Below, piece after piece: positions 8,578-16,395 of a stretch of DNA of 53,126 bases; within the stretch, counting starts at the first letter, position 1; every line of letters begins with the position of its first letter. The position numbers and the translations under genes are program-made. The notes under the pieces were generated by a model. It had not been told where the DNA came from. It saw nothing but the letters and a program-made list of their open reading frames with translations, and did not search any database. Source of the DNA: Verrucomicrobiia bacterium (GTDB taxonomy: Bacteria > Verrucomicrobiota > Verrucomicrobiia > Verrucomicrobiales > Akkermansiaceae). The DNA lies in the NCBI GenBank assembly GCA_030432565.1, contig JAUIGV010000036.1:1-53126 (forward strand), in the 5' to 3' direction.

Positions 8578-9776
8578 ACATTTTTCAGACTTCCACCGCC
8601 TTTTTCCCAAGCATGGGAGGGGCTCAACTTCACTGGTATACCATCGGCAAGATGTTGGCCGAACGTGGCCACGTTGTGACCGGCTGCGGGCAATGGAAGG
8701 ATCACCGGAATCGCTACCTGATTGATTCGACTTTAAAGGCTCCCTGGGGGGATGATGTTTACGAAGCGGGACCGATCACGGTTCATCGATATCAGCCGGG
8801 TGCTCTCGCGAGGGCCTGGATGGCTCCCTTGTTGCCCTTCTGCCTGCCCTTGCCGGAGATTGGTTATCCTCTCATCAGTCGCTACTTCGCGCGTAAGATG
8901 ATGAAAACGAAGGTGAAGCCGGATGTCGTCATGAATATCCGGATTGGCCGTGAGCACTTTTCCTGGGCTTCCTATCACGTCGCGAAGAAGCACGGGGTGC
9001 CTTTTGTGATTTGCCCCAATTACAGCCCACGGATGCAGAGCAAATTCGGGCAGGTGGTGATGCGGAACTTTTTCCGTCTGCTCAGGGCTGCCGATGGCGT
9101 GGTGGTCTTCACTCCGGCGGAGCGTGACGAGATGATCCGCCTGGGGGTCAGGCCGGAGAACATTCTCCTGATTGGAGTGGGGCCATTGCTCGCCGAAGAG
9201 TGGGATACCGCGGCCTTCCGCAAGGAATATGGCATCAAGGAGAAAATGGTGCTCTTTCTTGGGCAGAAGCTGGAATACAAGGGCTTTGATACCCTGATTG
9301 AGGCTGCTCCCAAGGTTTGGGAAAAACACCCCGAGACGAGTTTTGTCTTTATTGGTCCCCACTACCCGGGGACCAAGGAGGTCTTTGAGCAAATCAACGA
9401 TCCCCGCATCGTGGATATTCCACGCATCGATGCCTTCGATCCGATCAAGGTCGCCGCCTTGGATGCGGCGAATGTTTTTGCCCTCCCGTCCCGGCAAGAG
9501 GGAATCGGGGGTGTTTATATCGAGGCCTGGGCATTGAAGAAGCCTGTGATTTCATGCAAGATTCCCTTCCTTACCATTCGCGACGGCATCGATGGCGTCA
9601 TGGTTGAGCAAGACGCGAGTCTCTTGGCAGAGAAACTGACCTGGTTTCTTGACCACCCGGAGGAGGCTGAAAAAATGGGGCAGGCCGGATTTGAGAGGGT
9701 TCAGAATGAATACTCCTGGGAGGTTATCGTCTCCCAGGTTGAGGAATTTTTCAAAAAACTAACAACCGGTAAGTAG
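8574..9776 (+). CDS. Glycosyltransferase family 4
   Basis: A 400-residue GT-B glycosyltransferase. The start MNIFQTSTAFFPSMGGAQLH is the classic first beta strand and glycine-rich loop. The donor domain has VLFLGQKLEYKGFDTLIEAA, FIGPHYPG and SRQEGIGGVYIEAWALKKP, whose two Glu residues fit EX7E. Its ATG overlaps the stop of the preceding glycosyltransferase by 4 bases; the epimerase gene follows after 6 bases. It belongs to the same polysaccharide assembly line. Specific linkage unknown. Confidence 0.88.
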   Translation: MNIFQTSTAFFPSMGGAQLHWYTIGKMLAERGHVVTGCGQWKDHRNRYLIDSTLKAPWGDDVYEAGPITVHRYQPGALARAWMAPLLPFCLPLPEIGYPLISRYFARKMMKTKVKPDVVMNIRIGREHFSWASYHVAKKHGVPFVICPNYSPRMQSKFGQVVMRNFFRLLRAADGVVVFTPAERDEMIRLGVRPENILLIGVGPLLAEEWDTAAFRKEYGIKEKMVLFLGQKLEYKGFDTLIEAAPKVWEKHPETSFVFIGPHYPGTKEVFEQINDPRIVDIPRIDAFDPIKVAALDAANVFALPSRQEGIGGVYIEAWALKKPVISCKIPFLTIRDGIDGVMVEQDASLLAEKLTWFLDHPEEAEKMGQAGFERVQNEYSWEVIVSQVEEFFKKLTTGK

Positions 9777-9782
9777 CGACTC

Positions 9783-10943
9783 ATGAGCGAGAAGAAAAAA
9801 GTAATTGTGGTTGCCGGAACACGGCCGGAGGTCATCAAGATGTCTTCGGTTTACATGGAGTTGAAAAAATCCAGGACGCTCGAACCAATTTTCCTTTCGA
9901 CGGGTCAGCACCGTGAAATGTTGGCCCAGGCCTTCGGCGCCTTTGATCTAAAACCAGACCATGATCTGGAACTGATGCAGCCCGGGCAGGATCTCACCGG
10001 ATTGACTGCGCGGGTTCTGCAAGCAGTCGGTTCGTATCTTGAGGAGACCCGTCCGGACGCGGTGCTAGTCCAAGGGGACACCACCAGCGTCCTGGCGTCG
10101 GCAATGGCGGCCTTTTACCAAAACATTCCGGTGGGGCACGTTGAAGCCGGGCTTCGCACCTACGATATGCAATCGCCCTGGCCGGAGGAGATGAACCGGC
10201 GTCTTGTCTCTCCGCTTTGTCGATGGCATTTCCTTCCCACTGAAGTGAGCAAAGGGAACCTTTTGCAAGAGATGATTCCCGAGGCCAGCTGTCACGTGAC
10301 CGGTAACACCGTCATCGATTCGCTTTTGTGGATGAGCCATAAGGTCAATGCCGAAGAGAATCGAACGGCAGCGGTCGCGAAGCGTCTCAAGATTCCGGAC
10401 CCATTTCGCAAAAATTTCCTGGAACAAGAAGACAAGCGTTGGATTCTGGTGACCGCCCACCGCCGTGAGTCCCACGGTGGAGGATTTGACGATATTTGTC
10501 GGGCACTGCGACAGTTGCTTGAAGATCATCCCGGGGTGGGCCTTCTTTATCCCGTTCACTTGAATCCGGCGGTTCGAAAGCCTGTCATGGAACAGCTCGG
10601 AAACCACGAGCGCATTGCCCTGGTGGAACCCGCCGGATACGAAGATTTTGTGTGGTTGATGAACCGATGTTATTTTGCCCTGAGCGATTCGGGCGGAGTG
10701 CAGGAAGAAGCTCCCAGCCTTGGAAAGCCGGTCCTGGTGATGCGTGAGACCACCGAGCGACCCGAGGGGGTTGAGGCTGGCACTTGCGAATTGATAGGAA
10801 CAGATCCTGAAAGGATCCGATCGGCAGCCCGGGTGCTTCTGGAAGATCCCTGTGAGTACGAGCGGCGCAGCCAACTCAAAAACCCCTATGGTGATGGCGA
10901 AGCGGCAAAGCGCATCCGGGAGATTTTGGAGAAGACCCTTTAA
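9783..10943 (+). CDS. wecB: UDP-N-acetylglucosamine 2-epimerase, non-hydrolysing type
   Basis: A 386-residue cytoplasmic enzyme of the WecB/MnaA/WbpI group that interconverts UDP-GlcNAc and UDP-ManNAc, or the 2,3-diacetamido uronate versions in WbpI. Family features in order: VVAGTRPEVIKM at the N-terminus, VQGDTTSVLASAMAAFY, GHVEAGLRT, the EEMNRRLVS segment, NTVIDSL, TAHRRESHG and LSDSGGVQEEAPSLGKPVLV. Length is standard. A WbpE-type aminotransferase follows 36 bases later, so the true substrate may be the diacetamido-glucuronate nucleotide (WbpI role) rather than UDP-GlcNAc. The symbol wecB names the family; the exact substrate is open. Confidence 0.9.
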   Translation: MSEKKKVIVVAGTRPEVIKMSSVYMELKKSRTLEPIFLSTGQHREMLAQAFGAFDLKPDHDLELMQPGQDLTGLTARVLQAVGSYLEETRPDAVLVQGDTTSVLASAMAAFYQNIPVGHVEAGLRTYDMQSPWPEEMNRRLVSPLCRWHFLPTEVSKGNLLQEMIPEASCHVTGNTVIDSLLWMSHKVNAEENRTAAVAKRLKIPDPFRKNFLEQEDKRWILVTAHRRESHGGGFDDICRALRQLLEDHPGVGLLYPVHLNPAVRKPVMEQLGNHERIALVEPAGYEDFVWLMNRCYFALSDSGGVQEEAPSLGKPVLVMRETTERPEGVEAGTCELIGTDPERIRSAARVLLEDPCEYERRSQLKNPYGDGEAAKRIREILEKTL

Positions 10944-10979
10944 GGCTGTTGCCAATCAATACCATCTTTTCGATCAGTT

Positions 10980-12077
10980 ATGGAGTTTATCGATTTAAAA
11001 TCCCAGCAAGCTCGTATCAAAGCGAAGATTGATCAACGGATTCAAGATGTTCTCAGTCATGGCCGATATGTCATGGGGCCGGAGCTGGATGAACTGGAAG
11101 ATCGGTTGGCAAACTATGTGGGAGTCAAACATTGCATAGGAGCTGCGAGCGGGACGGACACTCTGCTGATTGCGATGATGGCGCTCGGAATTCGCCCGGG
11201 AGACGAAGTCATTACGGTGCCATACACTTGGATTTCCACTGCCGAAATGATCGCTCTGCTCGGGGCCAAGCCGGTTTTTGTCGATATCGATGAGGCAACC
11301 TGGAATATGGATCCTTCGAAACTGGAGGTGGCCATCACGGAAAAGACCAAGGCGATTATGCCGGTTGGAATCTTTGGCCAAACCGCTGATATGACAGCGA
11401 TCAACGAGATTGCGAAGCGCCACGGAAATCTGCCCGTGATTGAGGATGCCGCGCAGTCATTTGGAGCCACCCATCACGGCAAAAAATCCTGCGGGCTCTC
11501 GACGATTGGCTCGACTTCGTTTTTTCCCTCCAAACCTCTGGGCTGCTACGGAGACGGAGGGGCTCTGTTCACCAATGACGATGAGTTGGCCGGAAGGATG
11601 CGTCATATTCGGGTCCACGGCCAAACGGAGAGGCACCATCATCCCATTTTGGGCATCAATGGTCGGCTCGATACCATCCAGGCTGCGATCCTCCTTGAGA
11701 AGATCGAGATCTTTGATGACGAGATCCGGAAAAGACAGGAGGTTGCCGAAGCCTACGGAAAAGGAATCAGAAATTCATCGGTGACACTTCCGGTGGTGGG
11801 GCAGGATAATACCTCGGTTTATGCGCAGTATACCATTCTTTCCCCGGAGCGAGATGCTCTCTCCGAGTCTCTCAATCGTGCCAATGTTCCCTCGGTGAGC
11901 TACTACGCGGTTCCGCTCCACCTCCAACCGGTGTTCTCCGGTCTGGGACATGTCAAAGGGGATTTCCCGGTGACGGAAGATGTCTCGTCACGCGGGTTGA
12001 GTTTGCCAATGAATCCTTATCTCACGGGCGATGAGATTCATCTGGTTTGTGAGGCGCTGGGGCAAACGGCCTTGTAA
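10980..12077 (+). CDS. DegT/DnrJ/EryC1/StrS sugar aminotransferase, WbpE/WlbC-like
   Basis: A 365-residue PLP-dependent aminotransferase acting on a keto-sugar nucleotide. The PLP-binding Lys is K185 in SFFPSKPLGCYGDGGALFTN. The upstream VIEDAAQSFGA supplies the Asp that contacts the pyridine nitrogen. The stretch CGLSTIGSTSFFPSKPLG is closer to WbpE/WlbC enzymes (which make UDP-2-acetamido-3-amino-glucuronate) than to perosamine synthases, from memory of those families. Together with the epimerase this suggests a ManNAc3NAcA-type sugar. The matching dehydrogenases and N-acetyltransferase (WbpA, WbpB, WbpD) are not in the window. It is the last gene before a strong terminator. Confidence 0.85.
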   Translation: MEFIDLKSQQARIKAKIDQRIQDVLSHGRYVMGPELDELEDRLANYVGVKHCIGAASGTDTLLIAMMALGIRPGDEVITVPYTWISTAEMIALLGAKPVFVDIDEATWNMDPSKLEVAITEKTKAIMPVGIFGQTADMTAINEIAKRHGNLPVIEDAAQSFGATHHGKKSCGLSTIGSTSFFPSKPLGCYGDGGALFTNDDELAGRMRHIRVHGQTERHHHPILGINGRLDTIQAAILLEKIEIFDDEIRKRQEVAEAYGKGIRNSSVTLPVVGQDNTSVYAQYTILSPERDALSESLNRANVPSVSYYAVPLHLQPVFSGLGHVKGDFPVTEDVSSRGLSLPMNPYLTGDEIHLVCEALGQTAL

Positions 12078-12177
12078 TCAGAGGCTTCCACGGTGATCAT
12101 TGTTTTAGGCAGATAAATTTGATTGGACCAGCTTCTTAACGTAGGGTGCTTTCACCCGAACGTTGGAGCCTTCTCGA

Positions 12178-12206
12178 GGGACTTCCGTCGGAAGTCCCTT
12201 TTTTTT
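12178..12206 (+). terminator. Rho-independent terminator of polysaccharide operon
   Basis: A perfect 9-bp stem (GGGACTTCC / GGAAGTCCC) with a 3-base loop is followed directly by eight T residues. It lies about 100 bases after the aminotransferase stop and ends the plus-strand glycan locus. Confidence 0.9.
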
Positions 12207-12241
12207 GGAGCCGTCCCGCATCCTCTGAATGAAGAAAAATC

Positions 12242-14428
12242 ATGAATGCTAATTCCGCCTGCCTCTGGAGATTCGTCCGAGCCGTTTTGTGGGGTGCTTT
12301 CTTCCCTGTTTTCTTCCAGCCGGCTTTTGCTCTCTTTGATCTGAATGAGAATGGCATGGGTGATTTCTGGGAGCTCTATTACGGGGCCGGGGAACTCGAG
12401 CCTGATGGTGATGAGGATGGCGACGGAAATCGAAACGATTTTGAGAGTTTGATTGGGTCGGATCCCTTCGATCCGGAGTCTTATTTCGGAGTGAATGGCT
12501 ATCGTTTTGAGAACAACAACACCCGGCTCGTTTTCAATTTTCAGGCAGTCAAGGGAGTGCGGTATTACATCGAGTCCGCATCCTCTCTCCATCCGGAAGC
12601 GGTATGGAGGCGGGACCACACGATTCTCTCGAATGGGACGGGAGCCATCGAGGTGGAGTTCTTCATCAACTCCGGATTTGAACGGACCCGATACTTTCGG
12701 GTCGGCCAGGAAACGGATGAAGACCAGGACGGTCTCACCGCGTGGGAGGAAAGTGTTTTGGGATTGAGCGACCGTGATGCGACAAGCAATGGTGGAAACC
12801 TTTCTGATTTATCATGGGTGTTCGACCGGCATTTTTCTGGAAATGAGATTGTGATCAATGGGGGTGCCAGCCTCCCGGGTGCAGCCCGTTCGATTGAGGA
12901 TGTTTCGCGCTTTCTCAATCAGGCGACGTTTGGCCCGACTTATGAGATGATTCAAGAACTCCATAGCTCGGGGCAGAGTTATGCCGGGTGGATCGACGAG
13001 CAAATGGCGATGGAGCCGACCACTCTGGAGTGGTCCCTCGCCAGTGAGCTTGAAAAGGGTGCCGAGTTTGACCACAAACTTTTCCACAGAGGTTGGTGGA
13101 GGTCGGCGGTCACCGGGCCGGACCAGCTTCGACAGAGAATTGCATTTGCCTTGAGTCAGATTTTGGTAGTTTCCGGCCAGGGAGCCGACATCGTCCGCGG
13201 AAGCCCGGAAGCATCAGGAGGGTATTACGACATCCTGCTCGAAGGTTCCTTTGGCAATTACACCGATCTGCTCGAAAAGGTCACGTATAGCATCGGGATG
13301 GGATTCTATCTGGGGCACCACCGGAACCAAAAGGAGAATCCTGAATTGGGAATTTTCCCGGATGAAAACTATGCCCGCGAGTTGATGCAGCTCTTTTCCA
13401 TTGGACTATGGGAGCTTAATCCGGACGGAACCCAAAAGCGGGATTACGAGGGTCGCCCTATCCCGACCTATACAAATTTCCATATCACGGAATTAGCCAA
13501 AGTCATGACCGGTTTTAACTGGGGGGGAACCAGTAGCTTTATCGCTTATGCAAGTCGACCGGATCTTCCGATGACAATTTGGGATGATTACCACGATCAG
13601 GGTGAAAAATTCCTTGTGAATGGAGGCTATATCCCTCCCCGGCAACTCGCCCGGAAGGATGTCCGCATGGCTTTGGAGAATCTTGTCAATCACCCGAGCT
13701 CGGGACCGTTTATCGGACGACTTTTGATTCAACGCCTTGTGACCAGCAATCCATCCCATGATTACATTCGTCGGGTCTCACGGGTTTTTGCCAATAATGG
13801 CCGTGGTGAAAGAGGTGACTTGGCGGCGGTGGTCCGGGCGATCTTGCTGGATCCGGAGGCACGGGGATACGGCCCGAGCATCGATCCCTCCTATGGGAAA
13901 ATGAGGGAGCCCTATGTCAGCTATGTCCATCTCGCCCGGGCATTTGATGCCCGCAATGAGGTGGGAAGTTTCCCTGTATGGACCGCAACCCACCTCGATT
14001 CACTTGGGCAACTTCCCTTGATGTCTCCTTCCGTTTTTAATTTCTATTTACCCGATTATCAGCCTGCCATTGAACTGGGACGCGAAGACCTGTTTGCTCC
14101 CGAATTTCAAATTCTTACGCCGGCGAAAGTGGTCTCCTGGCCTAATCTTTTGAGACGCGATATCGAGTTGGGTTTTGGCTATCTCCACTCGAATCCCGAG
14201 GCTACAATGTTCCATGACTTTAGTGACGAACTGGCTCTGGTTGATGATCCCGGAGCGTTGATCGATCGCTTGGATTTGATGTTCACTTACGGGACTTTGA
14301 GACCGGAGACGAGAGGGATTATTGTGGAGGCCATGAACGGTCAGGGGGGGAATTTGAGTGATGAGAGGAAGCTCTGGATGGCGATCTATCTGGTGATGAC
14401 TTCACCTGAATATGCAATTTTACGCTAA
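12242..14428 (+). CDS. DUF1800 family exported protein
   Basis: A 728-residue protein with a signal peptide (residues about 1-30, hydrophobic core ending QPAFA). An acidic stretch follows, LNENGMGDFWELYYGAG then DGDEDGDGNRNDFESL, which resembles calcium-binding TSP3/dockerin-like repeats. Next comes a small beta module (RYYIESASSLH ... RTRYFRVG). The main DUF1800 domain begins near ARSIEDVSRFLNQATFGPT, includes WWRSAVTGPDQLRQRIAFAL and FPDENYARELMQLFSIGL, and ends with the conserved MTSPEYAILR. DUF1800 genes are nearly always next to DUF1501, as here, and are thought to act at the cell surface; the molecular function is unknown. The 164-base gap upstream must hold its promoter. Confidence 0.92.
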   Translation: MNANSACLWRFVRAVLWGAFFPVFFQPAFALFDLNENGMGDFWELYYGAGELEPDGDEDGDGNRNDFESLIGSDPFDPESYFGVNGYRFENNNTRLVFNFQAVKGVRYYIESASSLHPEAVWRRDHTILSNGTGAIEVEFFINSGFERTRYFRVGQETDEDQDGLTAWEESVLGLSDRDATSNGGNLSDLSWVFDRHFSGNEIVINGGASLPGAARSIEDVSRFLNQATFGPTYEMIQELHSSGQSYAGWIDEQMAMEPTTLEWSLASELEKGAEFDHKLFHRGWWRSAVTGPDQLRQRIAFALSQILVVSGQGADIVRGSPEASGGYYDILLEGSFGNYTDLLEKVTYSIGMGFYLGHHRNQKENPELGIFPDENYARELMQLFSIGLWELNPDGTQKRDYEGRPIPTYTNFHITELAKVMTGFNWGGTSSFIAYASRPDLPMTIWDDYHDQGEKFLVNGGYIPPRQLARKDVRMALENLVNHPSSGPFIGRLLIQRLVTSNPSHDYIRRVSRVFANNGRGERGDLAAVVRAILLDPEARGYGPSIDPSYGKMREPYVSYVHLARAFDARNEVGSFPVWTATHLDSLGQLPLMSPSVFNFYLPDYQPAIELGREDLFAPEFQILTPAKVVSWPNLLRRDIELGFGYLHSNPEATMFHDFSDELALVDDPGALIDRLDLMFTYGTLRPETRGIIVEAMNGQGGNLSDERKLWMAIYLVMTSPEYAILR

Positions 14429-14432
14429 AGAA

Positions 14433-15848
14433 ATGATGAAGGGAGATCACAAAAGCCAGGATGCCATTGGTCGCCGGAAATTCATGGGTGAGGCCAGTTG
14501 TGCCGCTGTGGCCGGCAGCGCTGCTTTGGGGAGTTTGGTGAATCTCAGCCTGCTTGGAAAGCTGGCAGCGGAAGAAGCCCCGGCCGGAGATGATTACCGG
14601 GCCTTGGTCTGTGTGTTTTTAGCAGGCGGGAATGATTCCTTTAACATGCTGGTTCCAAGGGGGGCAGATCGCTACCTGGAGTATACTGATGTCCGGCGCA
14701 ATCTTGCCTTGCCTCGTAATGCGCTCCTTCCATTTTCGCAAACGGCTCAGGGTCAAAAGGAGTTGGGTTTGCATCCAGAGTTGCGCAGGGTACGGGACAC
14801 CTACGATAACGGGGACCTTGCCTTTGTTGCCAACGTGGGAACCCTTCAACAGCCAGTTACGAAGGAGTCTTACGAGCTCTCGCCGGCGCTGCTTCCTGAT
14901 GGTCTTTTCTCCCACTCCGATCAGCAAAGGCAGTGGCACACTTCCCTGCCCGATCGCTCGAGCACCTCCGGTTGGTTGGGAAGGCTTTCCGGCCTGGTGC
15001 AGGATCTCAATGGCCCGCAGAATTTTGCCTCCGCGATTTCGGTGAGTGGTGTCAACGTGATCCAGTCCGCTGCCGGGACTCTTCCCTATGTGATCGGGCC
15101 GAACGGAAGCCGGGGGCTCACTGATTGGAATCGAGCCAATTGGTCTCACGGACGCCAGGCCGTCACCAATCAACTGGATCTGGAATATGAAAATTTGCTC
15201 CAGAAGGCATTTATCAAGCGGAAGAAGGATGCCATTGAGCTCAACGAAGTTTTTCGAACAGCTCTTGATACGGCCTCAGGTTATGATGACACGGTGATTG
15301 GAGGGGGGCAGCTGGGAGAGCAGCTCAAGATGGTATTTCAGGTGATCAAGGCGCGGGGCGAGTTGGAGGTTCGCCGACAGACCTTCTTTGTGATGCTCGG
15401 GGGCTGGGATTTGCATTCCGAACTGCTGGATCCGCATGAGGCGCTTCTGAACCAACTTGACGATGCTCTTGGTGATTTTAATGCAGCTTTGAAGGGCGAT
15501 GGCTTGTCGGATCAGGTCACAACATTTACCGCCTCCGATTTTGGGAGATCCCTCACCTCGAACGGGCAGGGGAGTGACCACGGCTGGGGTGGTCACCAAA
15601 TCGTCATGGGTGGAGCGGTCAACGGTGGGCGGATTTACGGTGAATACCCTGATCTTTATGAAGACAATCCGCTCGATGTGGGGCGTGGGCGATTGATTCC
15701 CACGACTTCTGTTGATGAATATTTCGCCGAGATGGCTTGTTGGTTCGGGGTCTCACGGCAACAACTCCCGTTGGTTCTTCCGAATCTGAATCGCTTTTAT
15801 GATCTGACCCGTCCGGAGCAGCCGCTTGGGTTTATGAACCTGGGCTAA
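14433..15848 (+). CDS. DUF1501 family Tat-exported protein
   Basis: A 471-residue protein of the DUF1501 family, which belongs to the alkaline phosphatase/sulfatase-like superfamily. The N-terminus has a Tat-type signal with IGRRKFMG followed by the hydrophobic ASCAAVAGSAALGSLVNLSL. The first domain strand is ALVCVFLAGGNDSFNMLVP, and the C-terminal part has TFTASDFGRSLTSNGQGSDH and GWGGHQIVMGGAV, the conserved core. I place the start at 14433 (or the next codon, 14436), just after the DUF1800 stop at 14428; the reading frame also opens at 14412 inside that gene, which would give seven extra residues. It is translationally linked to DUF1800. Function is unresolved in the family; export by Tat suggests a cofactor or folding before secretion. 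Confidence 0.9.
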   Translation: MMKGDHKSQDAIGRRKFMGEASCAAVAGSAALGSLVNLSLLGKLAAEEAPAGDDYRALVCVFLAGGNDSFNMLVPRGADRYLEYTDVRRNLALPRNALLPFSQTAQGQKELGLHPELRRVRDTYDNGDLAFVANVGTLQQPVTKESYELSPALLPDGLFSHSDQQRQWHTSLPDRSSTSGWLGRLSGLVQDLNGPQNFASAISVSGVNVIQSAAGTLPYVIGPNGSRGLTDWNRANWSHGRQAVTNQLDLEYENLLQKAFIKRKKDAIELNEVFRTALDTASGYDDTVIGGGQLGEQLKMVFQVIKARGELEVRRQTFFVMLGGWDLHSELLDPHEALLNQLDDALGDFNAALKGDGLSDQVTTFTASDFGRSLTSNGQGSDHGWGGHQIVMGGAVNGGRIYGEYPDLYEDNPLDVGRGRLIPTTSVDEYFAEMACWFGVSRQQLPLVLPNLNRFYDLTRPEQPLGFMNLG

Positions 15849-15852
15849 CCGG

Positions 15853-16386
15853 ATGAAGGTGGCACTTGCTTTTCTGATCGTCCTTTCCGTTGGTATCGTT
15901 TGGTTATTTAGAGACGATGGTTCCCGGGAATTGGAAACTCGGGGTGCGAAAAGCGAGGCAGCTCCGGAGCAAGATAACGCGACCCAGGCAACCATTTTGG
16001 CTGATGCGCCCTTCGCGCAAAAATTTGGTCAGGAGGAACTATCGGTCCGGGAAGAGTTGGATCTTCTCCAGCTTGCCTTTCAGGATTATCTTTCCTTTGT
16101 CAAAAAAGGACAGCGCCGCCCGATCGGAGATAACCGTGATTTTGTAGAGGTGATGACGGGGAATAATCCCTATCGAATTGCTCCCGTTCCTCCGCAACAT
16201 CCTCGGATCAATGATCGTGGTGAACTCACCGACCGCCTCGGCATTCCCTACGTGATCCATCCTTTGGCAGAAGATGTCATCGAAGTGCGTGCCGCCGGAA
16301 AAGACGGTGTCCTGTGGACGGAAGATGATGTCGTCAATCTGACCCCAACCGGAAAAGAGCTGAAGCAGAGGTTGAATGAGAAGTGA
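15853..16386 (+). CDS. Membrane-anchored protein with pseudopilin-like C-terminal motif
   Basis: A 177-residue protein with one N-terminal membrane segment (KVALAFLIVLSVGIVWLF), a charged linker and a C-terminal segment GIPYVIHPLAEDVIEVRAAG then KDGVLWTEDDVV. This tail closely resembles the calcium-binding end of type II secretion major pseudopilins (GspG), in which a G/W-x-PY strand is followed by a GxDG...TEDDI loop. The type IV pilin N-methylation site is absent, so it is not a normal pseudopilin. It starts 4 bases after the DUF1501 stop and completes a three-gene operon. I infer an accessory role with the two DUF proteins. It meets the opposing ThuA gene tail to tail, with 9 bases between. 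Confidence 0.75.
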   Translation: MKVALAFLIVLSVGIVWLFRDDGSRELETRGAKSEAAPEQDNATQATILADAPFAQKFGQEELSVREELDLLQLAFQDYLSFVKKGQRRPIGDNRDFVEVMTGNNPYRIAPVPPQHPRINDRGELTDRLGIPYVIHPLAEDVIEVRAAGKDGVLWTEDDVVNLTPTGKELKQRLNEK

Positions 16387-16395
16387 ACAGTCCTG

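Noticed and set aside
7-12077. Antibiotic-resistance reading of the APH-like gene
   Set aside because: It is embedded and translationally coupled in a glycan operon, and the N-terminal half does not resemble known resistance enzymes.
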